A stretch of DNA of 64,000 nt from Tolypocladium sp. Sup5 PDA-1 (lineage: Eukaryota > Ascomycota > Sordariomycetes > Hypocreales > Ophiocordycipitaceae): assembly GCA_000750105.3 (NCBI GenBank), contig JPHH03000016.1, positions 124,001 to 188,000 on the forward strand, given 5' to 3'. Position 1 is the stretch's first letter. Each line of letters begins with the position of its first letter. Under the pieces are notes generated by a model, which saw only the letters and a list, made by a program, of their open reading frames with translations, was not told where the DNA came from and ran no database searches. Shown here one piece after another: positions 33,001 to 45,557 of this stretch. A program made the position numbers and the translations under genes.

Positions 33001-36000
33001 GGGTCGGCACAATGACAAATATAGCCCAATATAGAGGCGATATATTTGAGAGGACGGAGGAAAGAACATACGTCTATCAAATCATCTCATAGTATACATG
33101 TAGAGATATATAATAAGATTTTACATATAAGGGTTATGAGGGAGGACTCCGCTATAGGCTTTGTGAATTGCAATTCCCTCTAGATTTACACTTATTAAAA
33201 CCATCTTAAGCTGCAGTCAAGCGACTTTGTCGTCACCCCGCAAGGTTCATAGCCTGGGTCACCATCTTCTCTCGCTGAATGCTCGGCGCGCTCCCGGGAT
33301 CCAACGCCAGCATAATGTGGCATCTCTATCACGTTTTATGGAAGCAATCTGCCTGCCCGAGCCAAGATTGCCCTCCACGAACAGCAGCACACGCATTGCC
33401 ATCGCCCAAGGGGAAGACTCACCCAAAGTAGCATGGTATGTGCCCAAGCTTAAGGTCAGCAATCGAGATCAGCTCACAAAGGGGCGCATCGAGCCATCCC
33501 GTCCATCAAATAGTGCGGCGTCACTAAAGTTAGTGACTCGGCCCCGGATGGCTCCATGCGGCGTCTACATCCGAGCCCCACCACGCCCGGGTTCCGACAG
33601 ATTCTGCCCGGTTCCCGGCCAGGTCTACTCCGTAGTTCGGCACTGCTTCGTTGCTGTCTCCCCCGATGAGCTGTTATAAGAAGCCAAATACCAGATGGGA
33701 AGAAGAACGCCTCTGCCGCAATTACAAGCTCACGTCATTTTAGAATGCGATGGGTGACGGTCACTGACAAATTCGCCAGACCAATTGCGATGTGACCTGC
33801 TCCGTACTCGACGCCGATGGGGATTTGCTGCAGAAGCGAGATGGCAAAACAGAAGACTGGGCGCAAGGTAGTTCTAGCTAATAACAAATCATCATTAACC
33901 TCTATCAAGCTGAACTCTGCAAAGGGCACGGATCACCCGACTGGAGCAAAATCCACAAATTCCCTACAGTTATCCGTAGGGTGAAGCTGAATATGGTACT
34001 CTGTACGATTAGAGTTGGCTCTGGCGGGAAGCCTGCAGCAGCGCAACCCACCATGTATCAACCTCAGGTATACCGTCTACTCCGTACGGAGCACCGCAAA
34101 CTGCCCTCGTTGTAGCGGGGCGATCCCCTCACATAATGGGCAGAAATAAACAATCTCCCATCGTCTCAGCCCGCCGCCATTGCTCCGTGCCGAACGGCCG
34201 GGATGCGCTGACTCGGTGCCGAGGTTCCGCTCCCGGCTGCAGGGTAACATAAAAGGGGTCGCTGCAATGGATATTGTAATGCTGTTGAGTCATCGCAATC
34301 GCTGCTGCAACTTCCTCTGTGCAAGTACTCGTACTCGCAGTTGATGAAAATCCGTGAACTCGCGGAAGACATTCTGGGTGTGCAGAGCTGTCAATGCTCA
34401 TCAGCTAGGCGTTCGACAGCGGGCAAGCCGTCGCTCAGCCTCATCGACGCCATGCCTTGAACAAAGGTTAGTCAACCGTCAGCGTGCGTCCAGACTCCAG
34501 TGGGCGTCCGTCGTCACGTCACGTCCCCCAGCAAATGAGGCACCTTTTCGCGAGCCGGGCAGAGGACTCGTGTAGGAAGAGGGGGTGGTTTTATTAGCCG
34601 TCATCATCAGAGTGCTTCGCACTTGGCAAGCTCTGGAGCCACTCGCACTCCCACCCCAGTCGTCGATGCTCTAGAACCATCGCACAGAAACCCAGCTCCG
34701 TCAGCAAGACGCGAGGATGCCTTGTTGGTTCGCACATTGAAAACACCATCAGCCCTCCTCGGCAATTGCCAAGAGATGATGGTGTCTTGGCTTCCGTCCC
34801 TATTTCGACGACGACGCAACGCCGCTCTTTGTCCTCTGTCCTTTGTCCTCTGCAAGTCAGTCTGCACGGCTGACGATTCTGGAAGCGTAGGCAACGGGAC
34901 GGCCGGACCCTGATGATTGCCTCACTCCTGCTTACTGGCGTGCTTGCTTGCTTCCCTTCATTCCAGCCGTTCCCCTGCAACAGCAGCATGGCACTTGAGG
35001 CACTCCAGCTCCCAGCTCCCCCAATTCCTCACAGTGTCACACGGCTAATTACCAGTCAGCGTCGAGTTGGTGGGTCAGCCACCGGGCGCTCCAGGCTCAG
35101 GCCGGCCTTCGTGTTTGCTTTGCGGGCCTTTCTGCTTTGATGCTTGTTTCGCCAGCGCCCAGCGCGAAGCACCGTCTCCTCCTCGCCGTTACATCCCGTT
35201 GGAACCTTTCAGTTGATCAGTGAGAAGCCATCGACCATTGCTTCACGGACTCCCTCGCTCTCCTCAGTCAATGACTCGGCACTGGGGATCCAATGGCCAT
35301 CTCCTCCAGCTAATTAGCGCCGCCAGCACATCGTGAGTCCCAGCAGCAGCCCTCATCGTCAACCTCATCTCCCTTTCGCACCACACCCCCTTGCCTCACA
35401 GCCTCCAAACCTTGCGCACACCCGTAAGGCTGACCCGGCAGTCGGGAAGACGTCGCAAGCAGCGGTGTCCCACCCCAGGGCTCACCAGCGGTGCATCAAC
35501 AAGGTCGAGTCCCTGCATCCAGCTCAGCTGCGGCTCCACGTTGCTCCAACTATCATCCCTGGATTACGCCGTCTCCCTCTCGCCTCCTTTTTTTGGCCCT
35601 TTCTCGAGTGAGAGACGGCGGCGCTAGGGCGGCCAGCGTTTTCCCAGAGGGGCATGGCCCATTGACTGCGGCTGGACGTTGGCGTTGAGCTAACGTGTCG
35701 CAACCACCTGCGATTCGACGAGCGCCGTGAGAGCCGATATTGCTTGGGTCCGGGGTTAGGCAACCTCGTCACACGAGGGCCGTGGGCCATCGTGTGTCTC
35801 CTTCGCCCAGTGCCGAACTTGCCTTGACAGAGTTTCGTGAACGCGCCTTGTTGGGCTGGCTAGACTGGTGGACTGGACTGGACTGGACAGGGCTGGGTTG
35901 CCCACGGTAGGTTCCTTTCGCGCGGTTCATGTTTCCGTGTCAGGTAGAACAGGGGCGCGGGTATATAACCAGAGAAGTCGCCCATCTCGTCCGTCCGAGC

Positions 36001-36134
36001 GCTTCCACCCCGTTATCCTCTTGCTCCCCATAATAGCTGACTTACACGCACTCACTCATTGACCTCTGTGTCCTACTCTCGCTGTCTCTACCCAACTTCA
36101 CTTACGCCTTAATACAACACCAACATAGTCCACC
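33001..36134. other. Gene-free stretch of about 3.1 kb
   Basis: No credible gene. Several TACTCCGTA-type words occur (33626, 33800, and a 14-of-16 palindrome at 34078-34091). The right third is pyrimidine-rich and grades into the promoter and leader of the surface-protein gene. Confidence 0.5.
35962..35968 (+). promoter_or_regulatory. TATA box of the surface-protein gene
   Basis: TATATAA lies about 170 nt upstream of the ATG at 36135, followed by a CT-rich leader. Confidence 0.5.
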
Positions 36135-36737
36135 ATGCAGACCAAGCTCGTCCTCCTCGCCCTCGCGGCATCCGTCTCCGCCAACGTCAACTACATGGCG
36201 GCCATGAACGTCGCCCGCGGCGAGGCCAACCTCTTCCCCCGCCAGACGCTCGACTCCAAGTGCCTCTCGGCCGCCGCGCAGATCGCCAGCTCCGTGCCTA
36301 CGCCGCCTCCCGCGATCATCTCCGAGCTCACTGAGCACCCCCAGACCGACCCCTGCCACTTCAGCATCCCCGCCAGCCTCAGCAAGGAGTTCTCCTCGTA
36401 CGAGTCCGAGCTCCAGTCCTTTGCGTCCAAGAACAAGGACCTGCTCTCCGCCTGCACTGCCCTGTCCAAGTACAACACCATCACCGACTGCGGCAAGGCC
36501 GTCACCAACGGCGCCACCACGGCCACCAAGACCACCTCGGCCAGCGGCAGCGGCAGCAGTGCCAGCGGCAGCGGTGCCAGCGGCAGCAGTGCCAGCGGCA
36601 GCGGTGCCAGCGGCAGCGGTGCCACCGGTGCCACCGCCAGTAGCCAGACCACCTCCACCAAGAACGCGGGTGCCCGCGAGACCGGCATGGCCATGGCCGC
36701 TGTTGCTGCTGCCGGCTTTGCCTTTGCCGCCATGTAA
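36135..36737 (+). CDS. Small secreted, probably GPI-anchored surface protein
   Basis: An intronless 200-residue protein. A signal peptide (1-16) is followed by a globular part (about 35-125) with four cysteines, then a low-complexity Ser/Gly/Ala/Thr linker made of GSGASGSS-type repeats (about 136-172). A C-terminal hydrophobic stretch (about 180-200), preceded by small residues, fits a GPI attachment signal. The pattern matches a group of ascomycete cell-wall proteins of unknown function. Strong codon bias toward C-ending codons suggests high expression. The repeats are short and could vary in number between strains. Confidence 0.8.
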   Translation: MQTKLVLLALAASVSANVNYMAAMNVARGEANLFPRQTLDSKCLSAAAQIASSVPTPPPAIISELTEHPQTDPCHFSIPASLSKEFSSYESELQSFASKNKDLLSACTALSKYNTITDCGKAVTNGATTATKTTSASGSGSSASGSGASGSSASGSGASGSGATGATASSQTTSTKNAGARETGMAMAAVAAAGFAFAAM

Positions 36738-37215
36738 ATCATCCCGGCGATGATGTGATATCGTTGGTTCGTTGGCTGTCTTCGGGGGTTGGGTGGCATC
36801 TCAATCTAAGATGCGCCTCGAATATCGAGAAGAGAGACAGGTGGAGCATGTCCCGGCCGGGCTATTGTTAAGAGCATGGGCAATGGTCAGGCATTGTTGT
36901 ACAGTTTAATATTAGTTGCCGCCCACGTTTGGGTGCGGCAACTGGATAATACCAATGGCCATTTTCTTACCTCTAAGCTCAACCTCCTGCTCTGTGATTT
37001 AAACACGTACATCCCACGTAAACAGTAGCCAACATGCGCATGCCAGGGCACTGGTATCATGTTCGAGGACGAGTTGCTCAAGTTCAAACGAGATGTTAGA
37101 TGTAAGCTGTCTTTCAGTACTCATTACCAGTGGTTAGGCCGCCGTGCCACGAGGGGTACTCGGCAACATTCTACCCATCTACATAAACAACAAGACGATG
37201 CGCCTTGCAAGCCTT
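36738..37215. other. Intergenic 3' flanks of convergent genes
   Basis: No gene seen. Confidence 0.5.
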
Positions 37216-40084
37216 TTACTCTTCTTCCTCCTCGACGACCTCTTCCTCGGCAGCCTCCCCAGCCTCTTGTTCTTCACCATTTTGCGCTTCTCCGTTTGTC
37301 GCTTCTTCCGGGACCTCGTCAATGGCGCCTCCCTCACGCTCCACCTTCAACCACGCATCCCACTCGGGGAACAGATCCTCGTCCTCGTCTGGTACGCCGA
37401 TGAGCTTCGCCACCCGGCCCTTCTTTCCCTTTTCCAAGCTTTCCTTCCATTCGTGAACAATGGGGACGGCAAGGCTAGGCTTGTACGTCTGTGCGAACAG
37501 CACCGCCTCAGCCATACGACCAGTCTTGGTCAGCACCTCCGCGCACCGCTCAACATCTCCAAGGAGCCAGTAGCACGAAAAGGCAACGTTGTGGGCGTTG
37601 CTCTCCCCCGCCTGAGCAGCCAGCTTGGCGAGGCCTTCTCTATCGCCCGTCGACGAGTGGAGCAGAAGCAGAGAGCCCAGGTCCTTGGCATGTGTGAAGC
37701 ACTCGGCAGCAAGCGCAACGTCCCAACCCGCCAAGGCGGCATCTCCCACTGTCTTCCACTTGTGGTCCGCGTCCGCCGTGCGCGCTAGAGCTAGGGCGAT
37801 GTCGAGCTGGTTTAACGCGAGGGCAAGATCGAACTTATGTTCCGGATCCGTCGCCACCTCCAGGGCCAGCTCCTTATGGCCTTGGCCTTCCAAGAACCTG
37901 GCGATCTTGTTGAGCTGATCCGCGGGAATGGTCGGCAGCAGCTCGGCGGCCGTCTCCATGTCTTCGCGAAGCACCAAGGTCTGGTATTCCAACACAGGCA
38001 GCGACAGGCCAAAGCATGTGACGTTTACATCCTTGTCGGCGAGATAGATGCGCGAATCTCTCTGGATGTATCCCAGAATATACATAGGCTTGTCGAAGTG
38101 GGACACGGTGTATGTCTGGTCCCCGACTAGGTAGTTGAGTCGGTTCGTGCCGTTGGTGTAGATGAAGCAGTCGCCGACCCATTCACCCGTCCGAACACTA
38201 TATCGATGTTAGTCACGACTACTTCCTGTGACCTTTCCTGCGACCTCCCGCAGATGTAGAACAAGCTCACCTTTCACTGATGTCAGTAATGACCTCGAAC
38301 GCAGCCTCCACACCATCCTCATCCACCTGGCCAGCCTGCACGGCGTCGATATAGTCCTCTCGAGAGAATCGCAAGACGTAAAAGGTGTCCTCGCAGGCAA
38401 TCGCGACCAATTCGCCGCTGTCCGACCAGTAGACCTGCACAACGTTAGCATCCTGATGACACAGCTCAGCCATGTCCACGAACCTGCTTGGGCTCAACCT
38501 CGATCCGTCGAACCAGGCCGCCTGTAGCCCAGTCGAAGAAGGAAATGCCGCCTTGTCCCATGACACCGAGCAGGACGCCCCCAGTCAGACCCTCTGCCTG
38601 GAAACCGACGTCTAGACCGCCGCTCTTCTCGATAAAGTTCTTATACACCTTGACGCTCATGGGCGACTCGCGGATGGCAAAGTCATTGCTGTTTTCCTTT
38701 GACGCCCAGACAAAGTCTAGGGCAGAGCCAAACGCCTTGTTGCGCCACGCCAGAGCCGTGTAGATGATGTATTCGCCATCTCCGCAGACGGCAACGAAAC
38801 GGCCATTGGGGGAGTGTATTAGGGTTTGCGGGTAGACTTCGCACGTTCCGAGGTCCTTGGTCGGGAGAGAGATGGGGTCGTTGTCCTTGATCGAGGCATC
38901 TGTACAGCAGTTAGCACGAGGCCTTTGTCGCAGGTGTTCCGGCCCAACTTACCTCCTTTGATGATGGAGGACACGACTTCGTTGTGTCTCGCCCAGATCA
39001 GCTTGCCCGAGGGGTCCATGGAAACGGCAGGCTCCTCGCGGCCCAGCTTGATGACCACGGCACCATCGTCGTAACCCACAGCGACACCCTGCTTTCCCTT
39101 TTGGTAGGAAACGCACCACGCGCGCTCAAGGCTGTAGTTGAGCGACTGCTCGAATCGGTAGGTGTTTGCGTGCCAGACTCGTATCGTGCCGTCCTCGGAG
39201 CCGGAGATGATGACGGGCAGCTCGGGGTGGTAGCAGGCGAAGGAGACATTGTTGGTGTGGCCCTCGAGGGTGGCAATCAGGGACTTTGTGGTGTAGTCCC
39301 AGATCTTGATGGTTCGGTCGTCGGAGGTGGTGAGGAGGTAGGGCTTGTCGGAATGGGGATAGTAGTCCACATGATTGACGCCCTTGGTCTCGTGGGCTTC
39401 CAGGGTGAAGTTGGCGGTGCCCGAGCCCAGGCTCCAAATCTTGACAGTGCGGTCCAGGCAGGCCGACGCAAAGGTATTGGTGTCTTTGGGGTTGATGGCG
39501 AGGCCCATGACATAGTGGCTGTGACCCTCGAAGACCTGGACGCACTTCCAGCCCTTGTCCCAGTCCCACAGCTTGATGGTCATGTCATCGGAGGCGGTGA
39601 GGACGAAGGGCAGTGTTGGGTGGACGCAGATGGCTCGAATGTAGTCGGGGTGCGCCTCGAACGAGGTGATCTTCTCCGACGTGTTGTAGTTGTAGACACG
39701 CAACTGAAAGTCGTCGGATCCGCAGACGATCCAGTTCTTGCGTGCGACGAATCGGCCGGCTCGTACGGGCACATCGGTGAGCTCAAAGGTCTTGACGATT
39801 TGTTGCGTTTCGTAGGACCAGATGTAGACGTGGCCTGTGGTCAGAGGGCGTCAGATACGGGCTTCAGATCGTAAGAATGGAAGGGGGAGAGGGCACGCAC
39901 CGCTGTAGAGAGTGGTGAGGATCCATGGCTCCTGGGGGTGAAAGTCAATTCCCTTGACACGCTCACTGCGAGCGTACAGCTGGCGCTGTGATTGCAATCC
40001 AAGTCAGCGTTATTGTTTTTGATTGCCATCGGAGCCTCGTGCAAGCATCCTGATGCGAGTACTGACCTTGACGTCCAATCTCAT
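37216..40084 (-). CDS. SEC27: Coatomer subunit beta' (COPI, SEC27)
   Basis: Six exons, 40067-40084, 39901-39985, 38953-39834, 38484-38899, 38271-38434 and 37216-38197, give 848 residues, the usual length. The N-terminus MRLDVK-RQLYARSERVKGIDFHPQEPW is the SEC27 start, and the first exon codes for only six residues. WD40 repeats fill about 1-310, the coatomer WD-associated region about 320-760, and the C-terminus is very acidic (Glu-rich). The protein is part of the COPI coat that forms retrograde Golgi-to-ER vesicles and reads dilysine signals with its first propeller. The gene should be single-copy and essential. Nothing looks degraded. Confidence 0.95.
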
Positions 40085-42267
40085 CGTGGCGGCGGGTGCT
40101 CGGGGACCTCAGGCGCAAGTCTCTTCCAGCTCACGGGTCGACGGAAGGGAGGAGTTGAATCGGCGGTGGTGAGGTTTCGATGTCGCCAGTGCCACCATCC
40201 AATGCGACAGGCGCAGTGTCGGTCGGTCGAGACGCAACGCGATGCTCTCACGAGAGGTGCAGGTTCGGGAATGGGCCGGTGAGGAGCTGCTGCATCAGTC
40301 GAGGTGCAGTTTCGCAGCTCTCGTTGGTCGTCGTGTCTGGCGCAGCGAATGGGCCAAGGTGAGGTGAGGTGAGGTTGAGGCAGCTCTCGAAAATGTGAAG
40401 GTGTCCTGCTGGCCTGTACGAGTGAGTACTCGTCTCTGCCACGCAGTGCATGCCACCTGCCACCAATAGCAGTGGAGCGGGCAGCGCCTGGATTGTCAGG
40501 TATCAACCCCCCCTTAGCGCGGGGCGGTGGGAAAGGGGGGGCCGATCTGGCTGGTGAGCTGATAAGGCCCGTGGTCTAGGGTAGGTCCTCGGCTGCACGA
40601 GTCGAGATGAGCAGCCGTGAACCGACAACCGACGGGCGCGTCTTGGAGCAGCAAACTGGTCGTATTCAATCATGTACGTCCGTAAGGCTGGGAGGTTTGC
40701 CTCGGGTGCATGCCCGCCCAGAGCACCGGTGGTGGCGGCAGTGTGAGACGACCTGTTGCTCATCTCCCCCAGATATATACACTGTGGCTTAGACAGAGTT
40801 GCGTCCAACAGCCACGGAAGACTGTCATTCGGCATTGATGAGCTGAACACGAGGCCTTCTATTTTTAAGCATGTCCCAGAGAAACAGATACGAGGCCCGA
40901 GCCCTTCTGATGAGTCGGGGATATGTCCTTGGCATATCCGTGTCTCAAGAGCTGCGGTAATGCCATTACTTCGGGAGGTGAACGCCCCGAGGCCGCCCAA
41001 GACGTAAAACCATCGACGGCTCAATATTCGGCACATTTGACGGTAATATCCATCCTTTTGGGCGTCATGCACGTGGTCTCAGGGGTTTTAAAAATACTGT
41101 AATAATGGAAAGCCTGGCCTTGTTGTGTTCATGGCTCTGCATGAGAAGACTGTTGACAGGAGCGTGTGCCCAGGCCTTCCATGCAGGAGGGAAGTCCAGG
41201 GGGCTCGTACCGGTGCAGGCGGCGAGCAACACCTGCAGACAGCAGATGCAAACCCTTTCCTGCTCCCGTCAAAACAGAACGAACCCGAAGCGACGATGGC
41301 TTTTGGTGCTGTAGACAAATAAAGTTGAGTTTCTCTTGGTCGTGGCAGCCTGGACCGACCCTTGCGACCGTACCGTGCGCTACGTTGGCCTGCCCCGCCG
41401 CGCACTGGCATAATCGAGATGAACTCTGCACAGCCTCCACCAAAACGAGGGGAAGAGCACAGTGCGCAGGAAGATCGGGCACTTTTCAGCTGGTGTTGCT
41501 GCTGCTGCGCGACTGACTGCACCAACAGACAGCGCCCCCATGGCCCCCCTGTCGCTGATAGGCCCGGATTTCATCATCCCCCAAACCAACCCTGGCAGCG
41601 ATGCTTCGCCTCCTTGCCGTCGTCGACGAATATTAACTGAAACCTGTTCGCCCGGTTCGATCCCTTTTAAACCTCGTCCTGGCATCCGCGACTGCAGCAT
41701 CGATACTCGTACGCAATTCCTCGACCTCGGCCTCCTACGTGCCTCTCCGCGTCCCCACCTCCTCGCATCTCCATCCGCAGACGCCGCGAGCCGTTTTTCG
41801 CTCTCTCGGTGCCCGCTTATCACAAGCAGCCAAGGCTCGTTAGCCCGCCCGTCCTCGCGCTCTTTGACCGGCCGGAGACGTGTCAGCGGGGTTGCAGTGC
41901 CAGCCCAGCCCACAAGGCCAGCGCTCATCAGCGCAGACACCAGACCACAGACGGGTCCTCAAACCAAACCAAACCACCAACGCTGCCACCATCCGACCCG
42001 ACCTCTCACCAACACCACCCGACCCGACCTACGAGCCCTAGAACCCGTCCTGCGGCAGGGCCTCTTGCGTTTGCTCGCCCCTTTTGCCACCGACGACCAA
42101 CGGCAGCAGCAGCACCTGTACTGCGCTGCGCTGCGCTGGGGCCATCCATCGTCGGACGCTTCCCCACGGCCCCGTCGCCCCCGTGTCTCAAGTCGCTCTC
42201 ATCACCACCGACCAGCCAACCGTCCGACCTTGTCCTTTGATATCCCCGCCGCACACATCCCGCCACC
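40085..42267. other. Divergent upstream region of SEC27 and SCH9
   Basis: About 2.2 kb without a credible gene. The right half (about 41500-42267) is C/T-rich with no coding signature and is probably the SCH9 promoter and long 5' leader. Frames seen there (for example 41462-42394) have no family features. Confidence 0.5.
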
Positions 42268-44451
42268 ATGTCGTCCATGTCGTGGAAGCTCACCAAGAGT
42301 TTGTCATCCCCTCTCCGTGCTCCTGGCCGCCATTGTCTCGCCGTCGACTGCCTGCCGTGGCGACCCAGGGCGGTGTATCCGTGTAGAGAGCTAACAGCCG
42401 TGCCCGTCCAGAACTCAAGGAGACCCATCTCGGGCCCCTGAGCGCCTTTTCCCGATCTCCCTCCACCTCGACCATCACAGACAAGGACGACAAGACCCAA
42501 CCGTCGACGGGCGCAACGACCCCGACCACCGAGAGTGCAATTGGTAAGTCGTCTCTGTCCCGTCCCGTCCTACGCGGCTCGACGAGGAGCCAGGCCCGGG
42601 CAGCGCGAGACTGACGCTCGAGCCGAAACAGCCGCCTCAGAAGCCATGGCACAGGCACCCGTCGTGAAGCCGCCCAAGCCCGGCATCCTCGTCGTCACCC
42701 TCCACGAGGGCCAGGGCTTCTCGCTGCCCGAGCAACATCGAAATGCATTCGCCTCACAGCACCAGGGCTCGCTCTCGTCGAGCAATGCCACCGGCATGGC
42801 CAGTTCCATACGGCCCGGCTCGTCGCAACGGGTGGCCGGATCCTTCATGAACGGATCCAACAGGCCACACTCGTCAGCCGGCGGCTTTACCGGGATCCCG
42901 ACCAACCACGGCCGCATTTCCGGCAAGTACATGCCCTACGCGCTTCTCGACTTCGACAAGGTCCAGGTGTTTGTCAACTCGGTAGACGGAAACCCCGAGA
43001 ATCCCCTATGGGCTGGCGGCAACACCCAGTACAAGTTTGACGTCTCCAGAGTCACCGAGCTGGTCATTCACCTCTACATGCGAAACCCCACCGCTCCGCC
43101 TGGATCTGGGCGCAGCCAGGACATCTTTTTGGGCGTGGCCCGCATCAACCCTCGGTTCGAGGAGCGTCAGCCCTACGTGGACGACCCCAAGGCCAGCAAG
43201 AAGGACCGGGAGAAGGCGGCAGCCGAGCATGCCCAGCGACAAAAGGGCGAGGGGCACCGCGGCGCCGAGTGGGTGGATGTCCAGTACGGCTCTGGTAAGA
43301 TCAAGGTTGGTGTGGAATACATCGAGACGCGTGCCGGCAAGCTCAAAATTGAGGACTTTGAGCTGCTCAAGGTCGTGGGCAAGGGCAGCTTCGGCAAGGT
43401 CATGCAGGTGCGCAAAAAGGACACAAACCGAATCTACGCCCTCAAGACGATCCGAAAGGCACACATCATCTCGCGGTCCGAGGTGGCCCACACCCTGGCC
43501 GAGAGATCCGTGCTGGCGCAAATCAACAACCCCTTCATTGTGCCGCTCAAGTTCAGCTTCCAGTCGCCCGAGAAGCTCTACTTTGTGCTGGCGTTTGTCA
43601 ACGGGGGCGAGCTCTTCCACCACCTGCAAAAGGAGCACCGATTCGACGTTAACAGGTCGCGGTTCTACACGGCAGAGCTCTTGTGTGCCCTCGAGTGCCT
43701 GCACGGCTTCAGCGTAATCTACCGCGACCTCAAGCCCGAGAACATCCTGCTCGACTACCAGGGCCACATTGCGCTGTGCGACTTTGGTCTGTGCAAGCTC
43801 GACATGAAGGACGAGGACCGGACGAACACATTCTGTGGCACCCCCGAGTACCTGGCGCCGGAGCTGCTGATGGGCAAGGGCTACAACAAGACGGTGGACT
43901 GGTGGACCCTCGGCGTGCTCCTGTACGAGATGTTGACAGGCCTGCCGCCGTTTTACGACGAAAACACCAACGAGATGTACCGCAAGATCTTGTCGGAGCC
44001 CCTGCACTTTTCCGACGTGGTGCCCCCAGCGGCTAAGGACCTGCTCACGAAGCTGCTCAACCGCAACCCAGAGGAGCGCCTCGGGGCCAACGGCTCGGCC
44101 GAAATCAAGGCGCACCCCTTCTTCCACGCTATAGACTGGCGCAAGCTGCTGCAGCGCAAGTACGAGCCGACGTTCAAGCCCAGCGTGGTGAGTGATGCCG
44201 CCCTGTTCGAAACGAGGCTGGCCGTATTGCTAACTCTTTGCTAGACCGACGCGATGGACACTAGCAACTTTGAAATAGAATTTACAAGCGAGGCCCCGCA
44301 GGACTCGTACGTCGACGGCCCGATGCTGTCGCAGACGATGCAGAACCAGTTCCAGGGATTCAGCTACAACCGGCCGATTGCGGGGCTCGGAGACGCTGGC
44401 GGGAGTGTCAAGGATCCATCGTTTGTGGGAAGCATGCAGGATAACCGATGA
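42268..44451 (+). CDS. SCH9: AGC protein kinase SCH9
   Basis: Four exons, 42268-42298, 42412-42543, 42632-44187 and 44245-44451, give 641 residues. The Ser/Thr-rich N-terminus is followed by a C2-like membrane-binding region (about 70-290) and the kinase domain (about 297-555). Its landmarks are the GKGSFGKV loop (304-311), Lys326, Glu345, YRDLKPEN (418-425), DFG (438-440) and activation-loop Thr454 in TFCGTPE. The C-terminal AGC tail carries FQGFSYN, the hydrophobic motif. SCH9 is the fungal S6-kinase-like target of TORC1 and controls growth, stress and lifespan, and in pathogens also virulence. The first exon is only 31 nt (MSSMSWKLTK), and the model depends on that small exon, which restores KKLKETHLGPL across the junction. 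Confidence 0.94.
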
Positions 44452-45557
44452 GGCAGAGGGCAGACAGCGCATTTGGTTGTATGAGAGCGTTTGCTTGTAT
44501 GACGGAGGGGAAATGGTTCTCAGCGAAGCATGGCATTGACGGGGAGAGGACCAGCCAGCTGGGACGAGTGCCTCGGAGGGAGCTGGCATCGGCAGCATGG
44601 CCCGGGAGAGCGTTCGGGCGAGACACGAAATACAGCCGCGGGGGCATTGACTCTAGCGGGATGAACCATATATACTTGGAGTTTGGCAGGTAACATGGGC
44701 ACTACACCATTCGACGGCACGGTTGACACGGGAGCTTGACACTCGTAGCCCAGTTGTCTGCACCTGGATATCTACTGTGTACCCCATGCAAGCAGCGGTA
44801 CGCCACTGGTATGGCGAATCTAGACATCTGCCCTGGGCACCTTTGGGTTGCAACCAGCAGCTGGACCGGCAACGTCGGCGCCACAGACAAAGAGGCCATG
44901 ACAATGACGTAGCCGCATTCGGCGAGTGCGATGCTTAGGGAGCCACACTGCATGCCTATGTAAGAACGTGGTAATAAATGAGAATTGCCTGGCCATGCGT
45001 CGACGACACGAGAGACGACAGGGAAGCGGACGGATGGTCGCTTAATCAGGATTATACGCTGATTACCTACTCCGTACGGCGTGGGGTGATGATGATTGAT
45101 GAGGGGGGGCACGACGATGCGGGGCAAAACCTCATCCTGCTCCCCCCTCCCCCTCCACCTCCACCCCAGCGCAACACTCGCCCAGAAAAGCATCAGCAGC
45201 AGAGGCTCCACTGTAGCTCCTAGAACCGGACAGTGCGGTATTTCGAAGACTGCTGCTTCGTCTCTGCTTCCAGCCCTATATCAATCCCTGGCCCCTTTCC
45301 CTGCTCGCCATTGTACGAATACCCAGGCAAGCTCCAAGCCCTGACATTCCAGTCTCGACCCGCTCCGAAACCCCTACGAAACAGCTCAAGGTAAGTCTAA
45401 GATGCCCGCGTATCCATCTCGGCTGCCAGTGTAAGCGGCTGCTCGTCAGCCCAAGGCTTGAGCTGCCCTCCATCGTCCCAATCATCACTAAGTCGCCGGC
45501 CAGGCTGCTCGACTCTCCCCCGCGAACCCGCCTCTCCCATCCGCTCCATCCGACGCA
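44452..45557. other. Intergenic region between SCH9 and glucose-6-phosphate isomerase
   Basis: No gene seen. A TACTCCGTACGG palindrome half occurs at 45068-45079. The end is a pyrimidine-rich leader of the isomerase gene. Confidence 0.5.

Noticed and set aside
40503..41072. 189-codon minus-strand frame
   Set aside because: No recognisable domain; composition of non-coding DNA.
41462..42394. 310-codon frame upstream of and overlapping SCH9 exon 1
   Set aside because: Pyrimidine-rich leader translated into Pro/Arg/Ser low complexity; conflicts with the SCH9 start.
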